Source: Pseudomonas sp. (GTDB lineage: Bacteria > Pseudomonadota > Gammaproteobacteria > Pseudomonadales > Pseudomonadaceae). Taken from it: a stretch of 6,470 bases of DNA. The position numbers and the translations under genes were made by a program. Below are positions 1-6,470 of the stretch, in pieces; the stretch's first letter is position 1, and each line of letters starts with the position of its first letter. Location: assembly GCA_029240955.1 (NCBI GenBank), contig JARDZH010000335.1, positions 1 through 6,470 on the forward strand. Direction: 5' to 3'. The notes beneath the pieces are model-generated. The model searched no databases. It had not been told where the DNA came from and worked only from the letters and a program-made list of their open reading frames with translations.

Positions 1-570
1 CCCGTGGCCGAGCGCGCGGGCCGCTTCGATGTAACCGGCGTTGCGCACCGCCAGCACTTGGCCGCGGACCATGCGCGCATACCCCGGCGCGCCGCCCAGA
101 CCGGTGGCGACGATCAGTGTGCCGATGCCGCTGCCGAAAATGGCCACGAACAGCAGCGCCAGAATCAGGCTGGGAAAGGCAAAGAGGATTTCCAGCGCCC
201 AGCCCACGCCCCGGTCGACCCGCACGCCCCCCAGGCCGCCCAACAGACCCAGCGCGATGGCGATGCTCATCGCCAGTGCCGTGGCAGCAAGCCCCACGAA
301 CAGCGACAACCGTGCGCCGTGAATCACCCGCGAATAGATGTCCCGTCCCGACTGATCGGTGCCGAACCAGTGTGCCCAGCTCGGCGGCTGGAACGCTTCA
401 CGCGGCACGATCGCCAGCGGATCGCTGTGGGCGAACAGCTGCGGCGCGATCGCGGCTATCACGATCAGGGCCAGAAAGCCGATCGCCAAGGTGGCGCCGA
501 GCCGGATCCGGCGCGGTGGACGTGGAGTACTGACCGGCAGCGCCGGGCTTTCGATGATCAGCTCGCTCAT
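1..570 (-). CDS. DppC-type ABC transporter permease, 3' end cut by window edge
   Basis: Inner-membrane channel subunit of a peptide/opine/nickel-class (Dpp/Opp) ABC importer, partner of the DppB-type permease just upstream. My translation of the reverse strand is open for 190 codons from ATG at 570 to the window edge; the family is usually about 270-300 residues, so roughly the last third is missing. A hydrophobic segment lies at residues about 25-44. It is followed by the DppC hallmark HWFGTDQSGRDIYSRVIHGA at 67-86, then further hydrophobic stretches at about 90-110 and 127-160. The EAA loop that docks on the ATPase begins at 182 (EAARALGHG) as the window ends. The start overlaps the previous stop as ATGA, and AGGAG (579-583) sits 8 bases upstream, so start and translational coupling are well supported. 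Substrate is not readable from the permease. Confidence 0.93.
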   Translation of the reverse strand, partial: MSELIIESPALPVSTPRPPRRIRLGATLAIGFLALIVIAAIAPQLFAHSDPLAIVPREAFQPPSWAHWFGTDQSGRDIYSRVIHGARLSLFVGLAATALAMSIAIALGLLGGLGGVRVDRGVGWALEILFAFPSLILALLFVAIFGSGIGTLIVATGLGGAPGYARMVRGQVLAVRNAGYIEAARALGHG

Positions 571-1559
571 GCCAAGGGCTCCTGCTGCCGTGGGTCGATC
601 CAGTGGTAAATGAGATCCACCAGAATGTTGGCGAGCACATAACCCGCCGCCACCACCAGACTGATGCCGATGGTCAGCGGCAGGTCTTGCGCCTGTACCG
701 CCTGGAACAGCTGGCGTCCCAGACCCTTGCGGGAAAAGATCACTTCGATCACCACCGCGCCGCTGATCAGCGCGCCAATGGCCCAGCCTGACAACGACAC
801 GCCGGGCAGCACCGCATGGCGCAGTGCATGCTTGAAGCGCACCGCGACGTCGCTCAATCCACGGGTTCGCGCCGTCAACACAAAGGGTTGATCGAGCGTC
901 AGCTCCAGGGATTCGCGCGTCACCTGGCCGATGAACCCGGCCAGCGGCACCGCCAGCGCAATGGTCGGCAGCACCAGCGTGCGCCAACCATCGCTGCCCG
1001 CCGGCGGAAACCAGCGCAGCCCGAATGCGAATACGGCCAGCAGCACGATGCCCAGCCAGAAATGCGGCAGCGCCGCCGCCAGGGTTTCCACCAGCGAAGC
1101 GACGCGGCCCAGCCAGCTGCGGCGGCCGGCGGTCAATACGGTCCAGGCCAATACCAGCAGCCAGGCCAGCAGCAGCGAGGAAAACGTCAGCTCCAGCGTC
1201 GGCCAGGTCTGCTGCGCCAGTACGCTGGTCACCGGCATGTGTTGCGAATAGGACACGCCGAGATCGCCCTGCACCAGGCGCACCAGATACAACCCGTACT
1301 GGACGGCCAGTGGCTTGTCGAGCCCGTATTCCCGAGTGGCTTCAGCGATGGTTTCCGGAGACGGATTGCCGCTGGGGCCGCCGAGGATCGCCAGCACTGG
1401 ATCGCCGGGCATCAGCCGCAGCGCAAAGAACGTCAGCGTCGCCACCGCCCATAACACCAGCAACCCCCCCACCAGACGAACCGCGCCACGCCGCGCAAGC
1501 CGGGCAACACGCTGGTGGCGTGGATCGGGTACGGAAGATTTCAGGGTCGTCGTACTCAT
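567..1559 (-). CDS. DppB-type ABC transporter permease
   Basis: Inner-membrane channel subunit of a Dpp/Opp-class ABC importer; 330 residues, normal for the family. Residues about 27-48 form the first membrane segment, ending in the family motif LRLMPGDP (47-54). A periplasmic region with YGLDKPLAVQYG (78-89) and GDLGVSYS (98-105) follows. More hydrophobic segments lie at about 122-142, 158-180, 195-212, 255-275 and 298-318. The EAA-type coupling loop is at about 226-252 (FVLTARTRGLS, then ALRHAVLP), and the typical VIFSRKGLGRQLFQAVQAQD is at 273-292. ATG at 1559 overlaps the TGA of the binding-protein reading frame (ATGA). GGGTGA at 1564-1569 is a usable ribosome site inside the end of that gene. 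Translation therefore seems coupled to the binding-protein C-terminal frame, which the upstream frameshift would weaken. The 3' end overlaps the DppC-type start by 4 bp. Confidence 0.95.
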   Translation of the reverse strand: MSTTTLKSSVPDPRHQRVARLARRGAVRLVGGLLVLWAVATLTFFALRLMPGDPVLAILGGPSGNPSPETIAEATREYGLDKPLAVQYGLYLVRLVQGDLGVSYSQHMPVTSVLAQQTWPTLELTFSSLLLAWLLVLAWTVLTAGRRSWLGRVASLVETLAAALPHFWLGIVLLAVFAFGLRWFPPAGSDGWRTLVLPTIALAVPLAGFIGQVTRESLELTLDQPFVLTARTRGLSDVAVRFKHALRHAVLPGVSLSGWAIGALISGAVVIEVIFSRKGLGRQLFQAVQAQDLPLTIGISLVVAAGYVLANILVDLIYHWIDPRQQEPLA

Positions 1560-3213
1560 TTATTCACCCATGCGTCGTAGAGATAAGTCACTGCCAGCGA
1601 CGGCTCAAGCCGCACGCCTTGCGTGGTCTTGTAGATGCCCAGCCGGGTGCTTTGCGGGTAAGTTGTCAGTTGCAGGTACTGGCTGGACGCGATGGCCTGG
1701 ACCTGGCGATAGAGCCGCTGGCGCTCCTGCGGGTCTTGCGTGACCAGCGCGTCCTGCACGAGTGCGTCGAACGCGGGGTCGCTGAAGCCTGCGGTGTTCT
1801 GGTGGTAGCCGCCCACGCCGGCCGGCTGGATGAAAGCGCTGCTGAAAATGATGCGCAGCACGTCGGCGGTGTTGGTGTTCCAGTAGCCGACGCGGATGTC
1901 GTAGTCCCAGTCCGCCTGGCGCTTGGTGGCCTGCACGTCGCTCATCTGCTCCATGATCAGCTCGATTCCGGCCTGTCGCGTCGTGGCCTGCACTTGCTCC
2001 CACAGGGTGAATTCCGACGGCGGCGTGCGGTTTCCGAGGATCACCCGCACTTGCAGGCGCTTGCCGTCCTTGAGCCGGTAACCATCGCCGTCCCGTGTCG
2101 TCCAGCCCGCTTCGTCCAGCAGCCGTGCGGCGCATTTCGGATCGTAGTCCTGCGCGTGTTCGAAGTCGGGGCTGTAAAAGCGCGTCGCATTGCTCAGCGG
2201 CCCGCCCGCTCGCGGGAACTCGCCGAAATAGACGCTTTTTAGCGCGCCATCGATGTCGGCACTGCGTATGAAGGCTTCGCGGACCTTGATGTCGCTGAAC
2301 GGCGCGCGGCGAATGTTCAGCGTGCCGTTGGTGGGGTTGCCGGGACGTTGCGCGATGATCAGCTGCAGGTCTGGATTGCGTCGTGCCGCTTCATGGGATT
2401 CGGGCGGGACCGCCTCGATCACGTCCACTTCACCGGCCTGTAGCGCACCGAAGGCTCCTGAATGAACTTCCAGATAATGCGGTCCAGGTAAGCCGGCCCT
2501 TGATGGTTGGCAGTGGGCGGCGCCGAGTTGTAATCGGGGTTGCGCACCAGCTCGACATGGCTCTGGCGATCCCAGCGCGCCACCTTGAACGGGCCGGTGC
2601 CGACCGGGCTTTCACAGTTTTCGTCACGCGGCCGAGCCAGCGCTTTAGGCGATTCGATGCCGAGAAATCCCTGCGCCAGCACTTCAAGGAAAGCGGCGTA
2701 AGGCGTGCTGAGTTGCACTCGCGCGGTGTACGGATCCAGCACCTCGGTGCCGCGATACTGACGAATGTAACCGCCAGCGGTACTCGACTGAGTCTTGGGG
2801 TTGGCCATGTGGTCGAGGTTGGCCTTGACCGCTGCGGCGTTGAACGGCGTGCCGTCGGTAAAGCGTACGTCGTCGCGCAGATGGAAGGTGTAGCTCAGGC
2901 CGTCGGCGGAGATCTCCCAGCTTTTCGCAAGCCACGGGCCGATCTGTCCTTGGGCATCCATCGACACCAATGAATCGAGCACCTGTTGCGCGAGAAACAC
3001 TTGTGGCATGTCGCCGGCAACGTGCGGGTCCAGGCAGGTCGGCTCGCGGTCGGTGGCATACACCAGCGTGCCGCCGCTGACTGGAACGTCGCTGCGCACG
3101 GCAACGGCATTGTTGCTGTCGCAACCGGCCGCAAGCAGGCCGACCAGCGCAAGGCTGGCAAGCGCCAGCGGGCGAAACGGAAAAGGCGGAGCACGATGAG
3201 CACTATCTGGCAT
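1556..3213 (-). pseudogene. ABC transporter substrate-binding lipoprotein (SBP_bac_5 family), frameshifted
   Basis: Periplasmic, membrane-anchored capture protein for the Dpp/Opp-type importer encoded downstream. The N-terminal part runs from ATG 3213 to a TGA at 2419 (264 aa). It has a lipoprotein signal with lipobox LAAGC (Cys31), then family-5 features: GGTLVYATDREPTCLDPHVA (47-66), SWEISADGLSYTFHLRDDVR (98-117), FTDGTPFNAAAVKANLDH (118-135) and SPVGTGPFKVARWD (202-215). The C-terminal part continues in another frame from about 2449 to TGA 1556 (VDVIEAVPPES, REAFIRSADID, YDPKCAARLLDEAGW). The family expects ...SVRYGALQAGEVDVIE..., and here the first frame gives SVRYRPVKWT-stop. Restoring one lost 10-bp repeat copy would give a 555-aa protein, a normal length. 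The start has only a weak GGA at -11. It may be a recent null mutation or a sequencing error; the rest of the gene shows no decay. Aspartate follows Cys31, which in E. coli signals inner-membrane retention. Confidence 0.9.
2440..2449 (-). other. Frameshift site in the binding-protein gene (probable loss of one 10-bp repeat copy)
   Basis: On the minus strand the 10-mer GGTGCGCTAC occurs once here. Its last codon in the upstream frame is Tyr258 (TAC, 2440-2442). The same bases in the other frame begin GGT GCG CTA CAG GCC, reading G-A-L-Q-A, which is what family-5 binding proteins have immediately after this point. Two tandem copies would read V-R-Y-G-A-L-Q-A-G-E-V-D without a break. One copy shifts the frame and leads to TGA at 2419-2421. 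The sequence shows the frame change directly; the ancestral tandem duplication is inferred. Confidence 0.75.
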
Positions 3214-3249
3214 GGGTACAGATCCGTTGCAGGGTCACACAAGACGGGT

Positions 3250-3266
3250 TGCACAAGCCGTGCCGG
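3250..3266 (-). promoter_or_regulatory. Candidate sigma-54 (RpoN) -24/-12 promoter for the ABC transporter genes
   Basis: The minus strand reads CCGGCACGGCTTGTGCA, to be compared with the consensus YTGGCACGRNNNTTGCW. The invariant GG (-24) and GC (-12) are present exactly 12 bases apart, CAC follows the GG, and the mismatches are T to C before the GG and T to G at the start of TTGC. Initiation would fall near 3239, giving a leader of about 26 nt before the binding-protein ATG at 3213. Confidence is raised by an exact IHF site and a palindrome placed upstream as in known RpoN promoters. No start site has been measured. Confidence 0.62.
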
Positions 3267-3282
3267 ACGCGATGCCTAGAGA

Positions 3283-3295
3283 AATCAACGGGTTG
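3283..3295 (+). promoter_or_regulatory. Candidate IHF binding site
   Basis: The plus strand reads AATCAACGGGTTG, an exact match to the IHF consensus WATCAANNNNTTR. It lies about 44-56 bases upstream of the predicted sigma-54 start, between the -24/-12 element and the palindrome, where IHF commonly bends DNA to bring an enhancer-bound activator to RpoN polymerase. A 13-base degenerate consensus can occur by chance in any long stretch; its position is what makes it persuasive. Confidence 0.55.
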
Positions 3296-3341
3296 CGTGC
3301 GGTCGGCAGTTGCTGTGCGGGACAGATTGTTGAGTCACTGT

Positions 3342-3366
3342 CGCCTGGGCAACAGTTGCCCAGGCG
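3342..3366. promoter_or_regulatory. Perfect 11-bp-arm palindrome: candidate activator-binding site and/or mRNA 3' hairpin
   Basis: The arms CGCCTGGGCAA and TTGCCCAGGCG flank a 3-base centre CAG with no mismatch. It starts 3 bases after the monooxygenase stop codon and is centred about 115 bases upstream of the predicted sigma-54 start, the usual distance for an enhancer-binding activator. As RNA it would also fold into a very stable stem just after the monooxygenase reading frame. Neither strand has a run of U after the stem, so it is not a canonical intrinsic terminator. It could act as a 3' stabiliser or attenuator, a regulator site, or both. Confidence 0.6.
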
Positions 3367-3369
3367 GTG

Positions 3370-4710
3370 TCAAAGTCCGCGACCGCGGCCGGCGTACTGG
3401 CTGGCGGGATACGGCAACCCAAGGTGATCGCGCAGCGTCCGGCCGCTGTACTCGTGGCGGAACACCCCGCGCTGGCGCAGCAATGGCACCACTTCGTCGA
3501 CAAAGATCTCCACGCCCGACGGGAACATGTCCGGCATGATGTTGAAGCCGTCGGCGGCGCCTGCCCGGAACCAGTGCTCCAGGGTGTCAGCCACCTGCTC
3601 CGGCGTGCCGACCAGCAGTCGATGCCCCACCAGAATCCGTCGCGACAGCTGGCGGATGGTCAGGTTTTCCCGTCGCGCGAGGTTCAGCTGCGCTTCGAGA
3701 AACCCGTGGGAGCCACGCTCGAAACTTTCCACCGGGCCGATCCGCTCCCAGGGCAGCGGCGCGTCCGGGTCCAGTTCGCTCACGCTCAAGCCCACCCGCG
3801 CGGCGACCTGATTGAGCAATCCCTCTTCGCCATACCAGGCGTTGAGCCGGTCGAAACGCTCGTTGGCTTCGGCTTCGGTGCTGCCGATCACCGTCGACAG
3901 GCCGGGCATGATCTTCAGGTGCTCGGGATTGCGCCCCCACTCGCGCGCCCGGTTCTTCATCTCCTGGTAGAAGTCCTGCCCGTCTTCCAGGGTCGTTTGC
4001 GTGGTGAAGATCGCGTCGGCGTAACGCGAACCCAGCGCCTTGCCGCCCTCGGAGGAGCCGGCCTGAACCAGCACCGGCCGTCCTTGCGGCGAACGCGGCA
4101 GGTTGAGCGGGCCTTTGACCGAGAAATGCTGGCCGACAAAGTCGGGCGTATGCACTTTGGACGGATCGGCGAAACGTCCGCTCGCCGCGTCGCCGATGAC
4201 CGCGTCGTCTTCCCAGCTGTCCCAGAGCTTGAGGGTGATGTCGATGAACTCATCGGCCCGGGCGTAGCGGTCAATGTGCAACGGCGCGCCCGCCAGGCCG
4301 AAGTTTTGCGCCGCCGCGTCACCGGCGTTGGTGACCACGTTCCAGGCTGCACGGCCGCGGCTGATGTGGTCCAGCGAGGAAAAGCGCCGGGCCAGATTGA
4401 ACGGGTCGTTGTAAGTGCTCGACGCCGTGGCGATGACGCCGATGCGCTGGGTCGCCATCGCCACGGCGGTCAGCAATACGGTCGGCTCCAGACGTCCGGC
4501 CGGATGGTGCGCGACATCGCCGCCCAGCGCCGGCCCGTCGGCCAGAAAGATTGCGTCCAGCGCCCCGCGTTCGGAGATGCGCGCGATGTTGGTGTAATAC
4601 TCGACGTCGAGGTAGGCATCGGCCGGCACCTCGCCCACCCGCCACGCTGCGGAGTGCGCGCCGAAGCCCAGGATGTTCATGCCGATACTCATCTGTGGGT
4701 TGTCGCTCAT
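3370..4710 (-). CDS. FMN-dependent luciferase-like monooxygenase, NtaA/SnaA/DszA/DmoA type
   Basis: Predicted cytoplasmic flavin monooxygenase, 446 residues, typical for the nitrilotriacetate/dimethyl-sulfide/dibenzothiophene-sulfone branch of the bacterial luciferase family. These enzymes use FMNH2 from a separate reductase, and O2, to oxidise and cleave C-N or C-S bonds. Visible signatures are MNILGFGAHSAAWR (11-24), ARISERGALDAIFLADGP (43-60), RLEPTVLLTAVAMATQRIG (73-91), the core ATASSTYNDPFNLARRFSSL (94-113), DHISRGRAAWNVVTNAG (114-130) and PVLVQAGSSEGGKALGSRYA (212-231). No flavin reductase gene is in the window, so it must be elsewhere. ATG 4710 is preferred over the in-frame ATGs at codons 7 and 11 because AAGGAA lies 5 bases before it. 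It is 29 bp downstream of the TonB receptor, probably co-transcribed. The association with an importer suggests it degrades the transported compound; an organosulfur substrate is plausible but unproven. Confidence 0.93.
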   Translation of the reverse strand: MSDNPQMSIGMNILGFGAHSAAWRVGEVPADAYLDVEYYTNIARISERGALDAIFLADGPALGGDVAHHPAGRLEPTVLLTAVAMATQRIGVIATASSTYNDPFNLARRFSSLDHISRGRAAWNVVTNAGDAAAQNFGLAGAPLHIDRYARADEFIDITLKLWDSWEDDAVIGDAASGRFADPSKVHTPDFVGQHFSVKGPLNLPRSPQGRPVLVQAGSSEGGKALGSRYADAIFTTQTTLEDGQDFYQEMKNRAREWGRNPEHLKIMPGLSTVIGSTEAEANERFDRLNAWYGEEGLLNQVAARVGLSVSELDPDAPLPWERIGPVESFERGSHGFLEAQLNLARRENLTIRQLSRRILVGHRLLVGTPEQVADTLEHWFRAGAADGFNIMPDMFPSGVEIFVDEVVPLLRQRGVFRHEYSGRTLRDHLGLPYPASQYAGRGRGL

Positions 4711-4715
4711 GGCAA

Positions 4716-4721
4716 TTCCTT
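4716..4721 (-). promoter_or_regulatory. Ribosome binding site fixing the monooxygenase start
   Basis: AAGGAA on the minus strand, 5 bases before ATG 4710. Two further in-frame ATGs follow at codons 7 and 11, and this Shine-Dalgarno match supports the first one. Confidence 0.75.
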
Positions 4722-4739
4722 GTGTGAACAGCGTCAGGA

Positions 4740-6470
4740 TCAGAAGTGAAAGGCAACACCGGTGGTGACGTTGAAGGCGTCGCCCGGATAGAAGTTGGCC
4801 GTGTCGTTGCCGGCCGCGTCATAAGTGGTGTTGGCCGCCGTGGCGTAGCGCTCGTCGGTGAGGTTGCGCATGTCGAGGAACACGTCCCAGCGCTTGCTCG
4901 GCGCTTCATAGCCAAACCGCGCGCCAAGAATGGTGTAGGACGGCGCGCTGAAGGTGTTGGCGTAATCCACGAAGTAGCTGGACGCCGACCGCAGGTTCAA
5001 CTGGGCGTAAAAGCCGGTTGCCTGCTGGTATTGCAGTTCGGCCTGGTAGACGTGGCGCGGCAGGCTCGGCAGCTCGTTGCCGCCGAACGTGTTGTCGTGG
5101 CGGTAATAGAAGTCGTTGAAGGTATAGGCCTGACGCAGATTGAGCGTGTCGCCGTTATCGCCTTCCCACAGCAGTGCGTTCAAGCCAGCTTCAACGCCCT
5201 GGTGAATGGTCGGGCTGGCATTGGACGACGCGACCAGTTGGTCCTGAGTGGCCGACGCCTGACGCACCACGACCGAGAGGATTTCATCGTCGATCCACGA
5301 GCGATAGAAGGTCAGGCTGCCATCGAAAATGCCGGCGCTGGCCTTGACGCCGAACTCGGCGGTGGTAGCTTTCTGCGGTTGAACGTCGCGAATGTACGGC
5401 GATCCGGTGCTGCCGAGCTGCCAGGTCACCGGCGGGTCGATGGAGCGGCTGACGTTGCCGAACAGCTGAATGTCCGGCGTCAGTTCGTAACGCAGCCCGA
5501 CTCGCGGTGCGGTTTCCCAGGTCGAGTAGTCGACGCCGTCGGGAAACTCGCTGGTGTTGACGCCCGTGGTGTATTCGATTTCGGCGCGGCGTTTGATGTT
5601 GATCAGCGACAGGCCGGTCGACAGCCAGGTTCTGTCGTTCAGCTGCAGCTCGTTGCCCAACGCGAGCACCGTGTCCCGCGAGCCGGTGTACTTGGTGTAC
5701 TGCAGCAGTCGGCCTGTTGCAGGATCGCGGGACTTCACATCACCCAGATAAGCCAGCGTATTGCTGAACGTCAGCGTGCTGTCACTGGGCAGTCCGAACA
5801 GTTGATCGTGAGCGCGGCGATAACGCAGCACGACGCTGGTGTCCTTGGAACGCCAGTCCTGCGGCGTGGTGGACGTACGCCAGCCGTTGAGCAACGGATA
5901 GTCGTTGTAACCCAGCCCGACATCCAGCGTGGAATCGTCGTCGAAGGTGTAGGTGGTGTTGCTGCCCAGCAAGGTGGTGCCGTCTTTCTTGCGCCCGGCC
6001 GGGACGGTGTTGGCGCGCGGGTCGTGCTTGAGCTGGTATTTGGTCAGCGTGCCGCCGTTGGTGAGCTGTTCTTCGCGGTAACGCAGGAAGAACCGGGTCT
6101 GCAGTTTAGGGCTGAACACGTGGCCGAAGTTGGCGATCAGGTCGCGGCCCTTGTTGGCGGTGTTGTCCTGATAACCGTCACGTTCGTTGTGCAGCACGCT
6201 AACGTAATAATCGCTGTCGCCCACTACGCCGCCGGTGCTCAGCTGCTGCTTGCGGTAGCCGTAACTGCCGACTTCGAACCGCGCGTAGTTGCCCGGCGCG
6301 GTACGGCCAGTGCGGCTGACGAAGTTGATGGCGCCACCCAGCGACAGCGCGGTGTGATTGAACGCGTTGGCGCCGTACAGCACTTCGGTGTGATCGACGG
6401 CGGCCATGTTGAGCAGGTCTTCCTGCGTACCGCCCGGTCCTGTGATGGGCAATCCGTCGTAGAGGAATTT
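4740..6470 (-). CDS. TonB-dependent outer-membrane receptor, N-terminus cut by window edge
   Basis: Outer-membrane beta-barrel gated by a plug and energised by TonB-ExbB-ExbD, importing a scarce ligand into the periplasm. The frame is open from the right edge (first visible residues KFLYDGLPITGPGG) to TGA at 4740, giving 576 visible residues. Signal peptide, TonB box and the first part of the plug are outside. The end of the plug is clear: TEVLYGANAFNHTALSLGGA (28-47) then INFVSRTG (48-55). The barrel follows with alternating aromatic and polar strands, e.g. GLRYELTPDIQLFGNVSRSI and FGVKASAGIFDGSLTFYRSW, and a late NLTDERYAT motif. It ends with the C-terminal phenylalanine (GVAFHF) typical of barrel insertion. 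The ligand is not evident: many such receptors take iron-siderophores, but one beside an ABC importer and a monooxygenase may take an organic nutrient. It probably heads the same transcript as the monooxygenase. Confidence 0.94.
   Translation of the reverse strand, partial: KFLYDGLPITGPGGTQEDLLNMAAVDHTEVLYGANAFNHTALSLGGAINFVSRTGRTAPGNYARFEVGSYGYRKQQLSTGGVVGDSDYYVSVLHNERDGYQDNTANKGRDLIANFGHVFSPKLQTRFFLRYREEQLTNGGTLTKYQLKHDPRANTVPAGRKKDGTTLLGSNTTYTFDDDSTLDVGLGYNDYPLLNGWRTSTTPQDWRSKDTSVVLRYRRAHDQLFGLPSDSTLTFSNTLAYLGDVKSRDPATGRLLQYTKYTGSRDTVLALGNELQLNDRTWLSTGLSLINIKRRAEIEYTTGVNTSEFPDGVDYSTWETAPRVGLRYELTPDIQLFGNVSRSIDPPVTWQLGSTGSPYIRDVQPQKATTAEFGVKASAGIFDGSLTFYRSWIDDEILSVVVRQASATQDQLVASSNASPTIHQGVEAGLNALLWEGDNGDTLNLRQAYTFNDFYYRHDNTFGGNELPSLPRHVYQAELQYQQATGFYAQLNLRSASSYFVDYANTFSAPSYTILGARFGYEAPSKRWDVFLDMRNLTDERYATAANTTYDAAGNDTANFYPGDAFNVTTGVAFHF

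Noticed and set aside
4..609. 201-codon open frame on the plus strand
   Set aside because: It is antisense to the DppC-type permease, low in hydrophobic residues, and lacks a recognisable domain.
1025..2242. 405-codon open frame on the plus strand
   Set aside because: It lies antisense across the DppB-type permease and binding-protein genes, is rich in Arg, Pro and Ala as expected for the mirror of GC-rich coding sequence, and shows no family motif.
1556..2428. Independent gene starting at GTG 2428
   Set aside because: It begins in the middle of a family-5 binding-protein domain and continues the upstream half once the frame is restored; it has no signal peptide of its own.
2419..2460. Programmed ribosomal frameshift in the binding-protein gene
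   Set aside because: No slippery heptamer or stimulatory structure is evident, the family does not use recoding, and a repeat-copy loss explains the break better.
3321..3342. GACAG/CTGTC inverted repeat with a 12-base spacer
   Set aside because: Only 5-bp arms that do not extend; easily expected by chance.
3342..3366. Canonical Rho-independent terminator after the monooxygenase
   Set aside because: The stem is strong but neither strand has a following U-run, so it does not meet the usual definition.
3367..4749. 460-codon open frame on the plus strand
   Set aside because: It is the exact antisense shadow of the monooxygenase, which has clear family signatures and a good ribosome site on the other strand.
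4740..6452. TonB receptor starting at TTG 6452
   Set aside because: The frame is open upstream to the window edge (KFLYDG precedes), and the plug would be truncated; the TTG codes for an internal leucine.

Overview
The window is a compact stretch of GC-rich chromosome in which every recognisable gene lies on the minus strand. The GC-rich codon use, a TonB-dependent outer-membrane receptor and a lipoprotein-type binding protein point to a Gram-negative proteobacterium. A Pseudomonas-like gammaproteobacterium is my best guess, from gene style and not from any database match.

Read in transcription order (right to left), the layout is as follows. (1) A TonB-dependent receptor, cut by the right window edge (4740-6470). 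(2) After 29 bp, an FMN-dependent, luciferase-like monooxygenase of the NtaA/SnaA/DszA/DmoA type (3370-4710). (3) A 156-bp gap (3214-3369) that looks like a complete sigma-54 promoter: a perfect 11-bp-arm palindrome, an exact IHF consensus site and a -24/-12 element, spaced as in NtrC-type promoters. (4) A dipeptide/oligopeptide-type ABC transporter substrate-binding lipoprotein, broken by a frameshift near 2440 (1556-3213). (5) A DppB-type permease (567-1559). (6) A DppC-type permease, cut by the left window edge (1-570). The last three genes are joined by two 4-bp ATGA overlaps. The transporter ATPases would be expected beyond the left edge.

Taken together this resembles an uptake-and-cleavage cassette: an outer-membrane receptor, a periplasmic capture protein with an inner-membrane channel, and a cytoplasmic flavin monooxygenase to attack the imported molecule. 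Family precedent suggests an organosulfur or chelator-like substrate used as a nutrient source under starvation. Sigma-54 control would fit, since organosulfur use in pseudomonads is known to involve the sigma-54 activator SfnR. The substrate itself cannot be read from the sequence.

Two points deserve a second look. One is the sigma-54/IHF/palindrome promoter. The other is the break in the binding protein, which is explained exactly by loss of one copy of a 10-bp tandem repeat.
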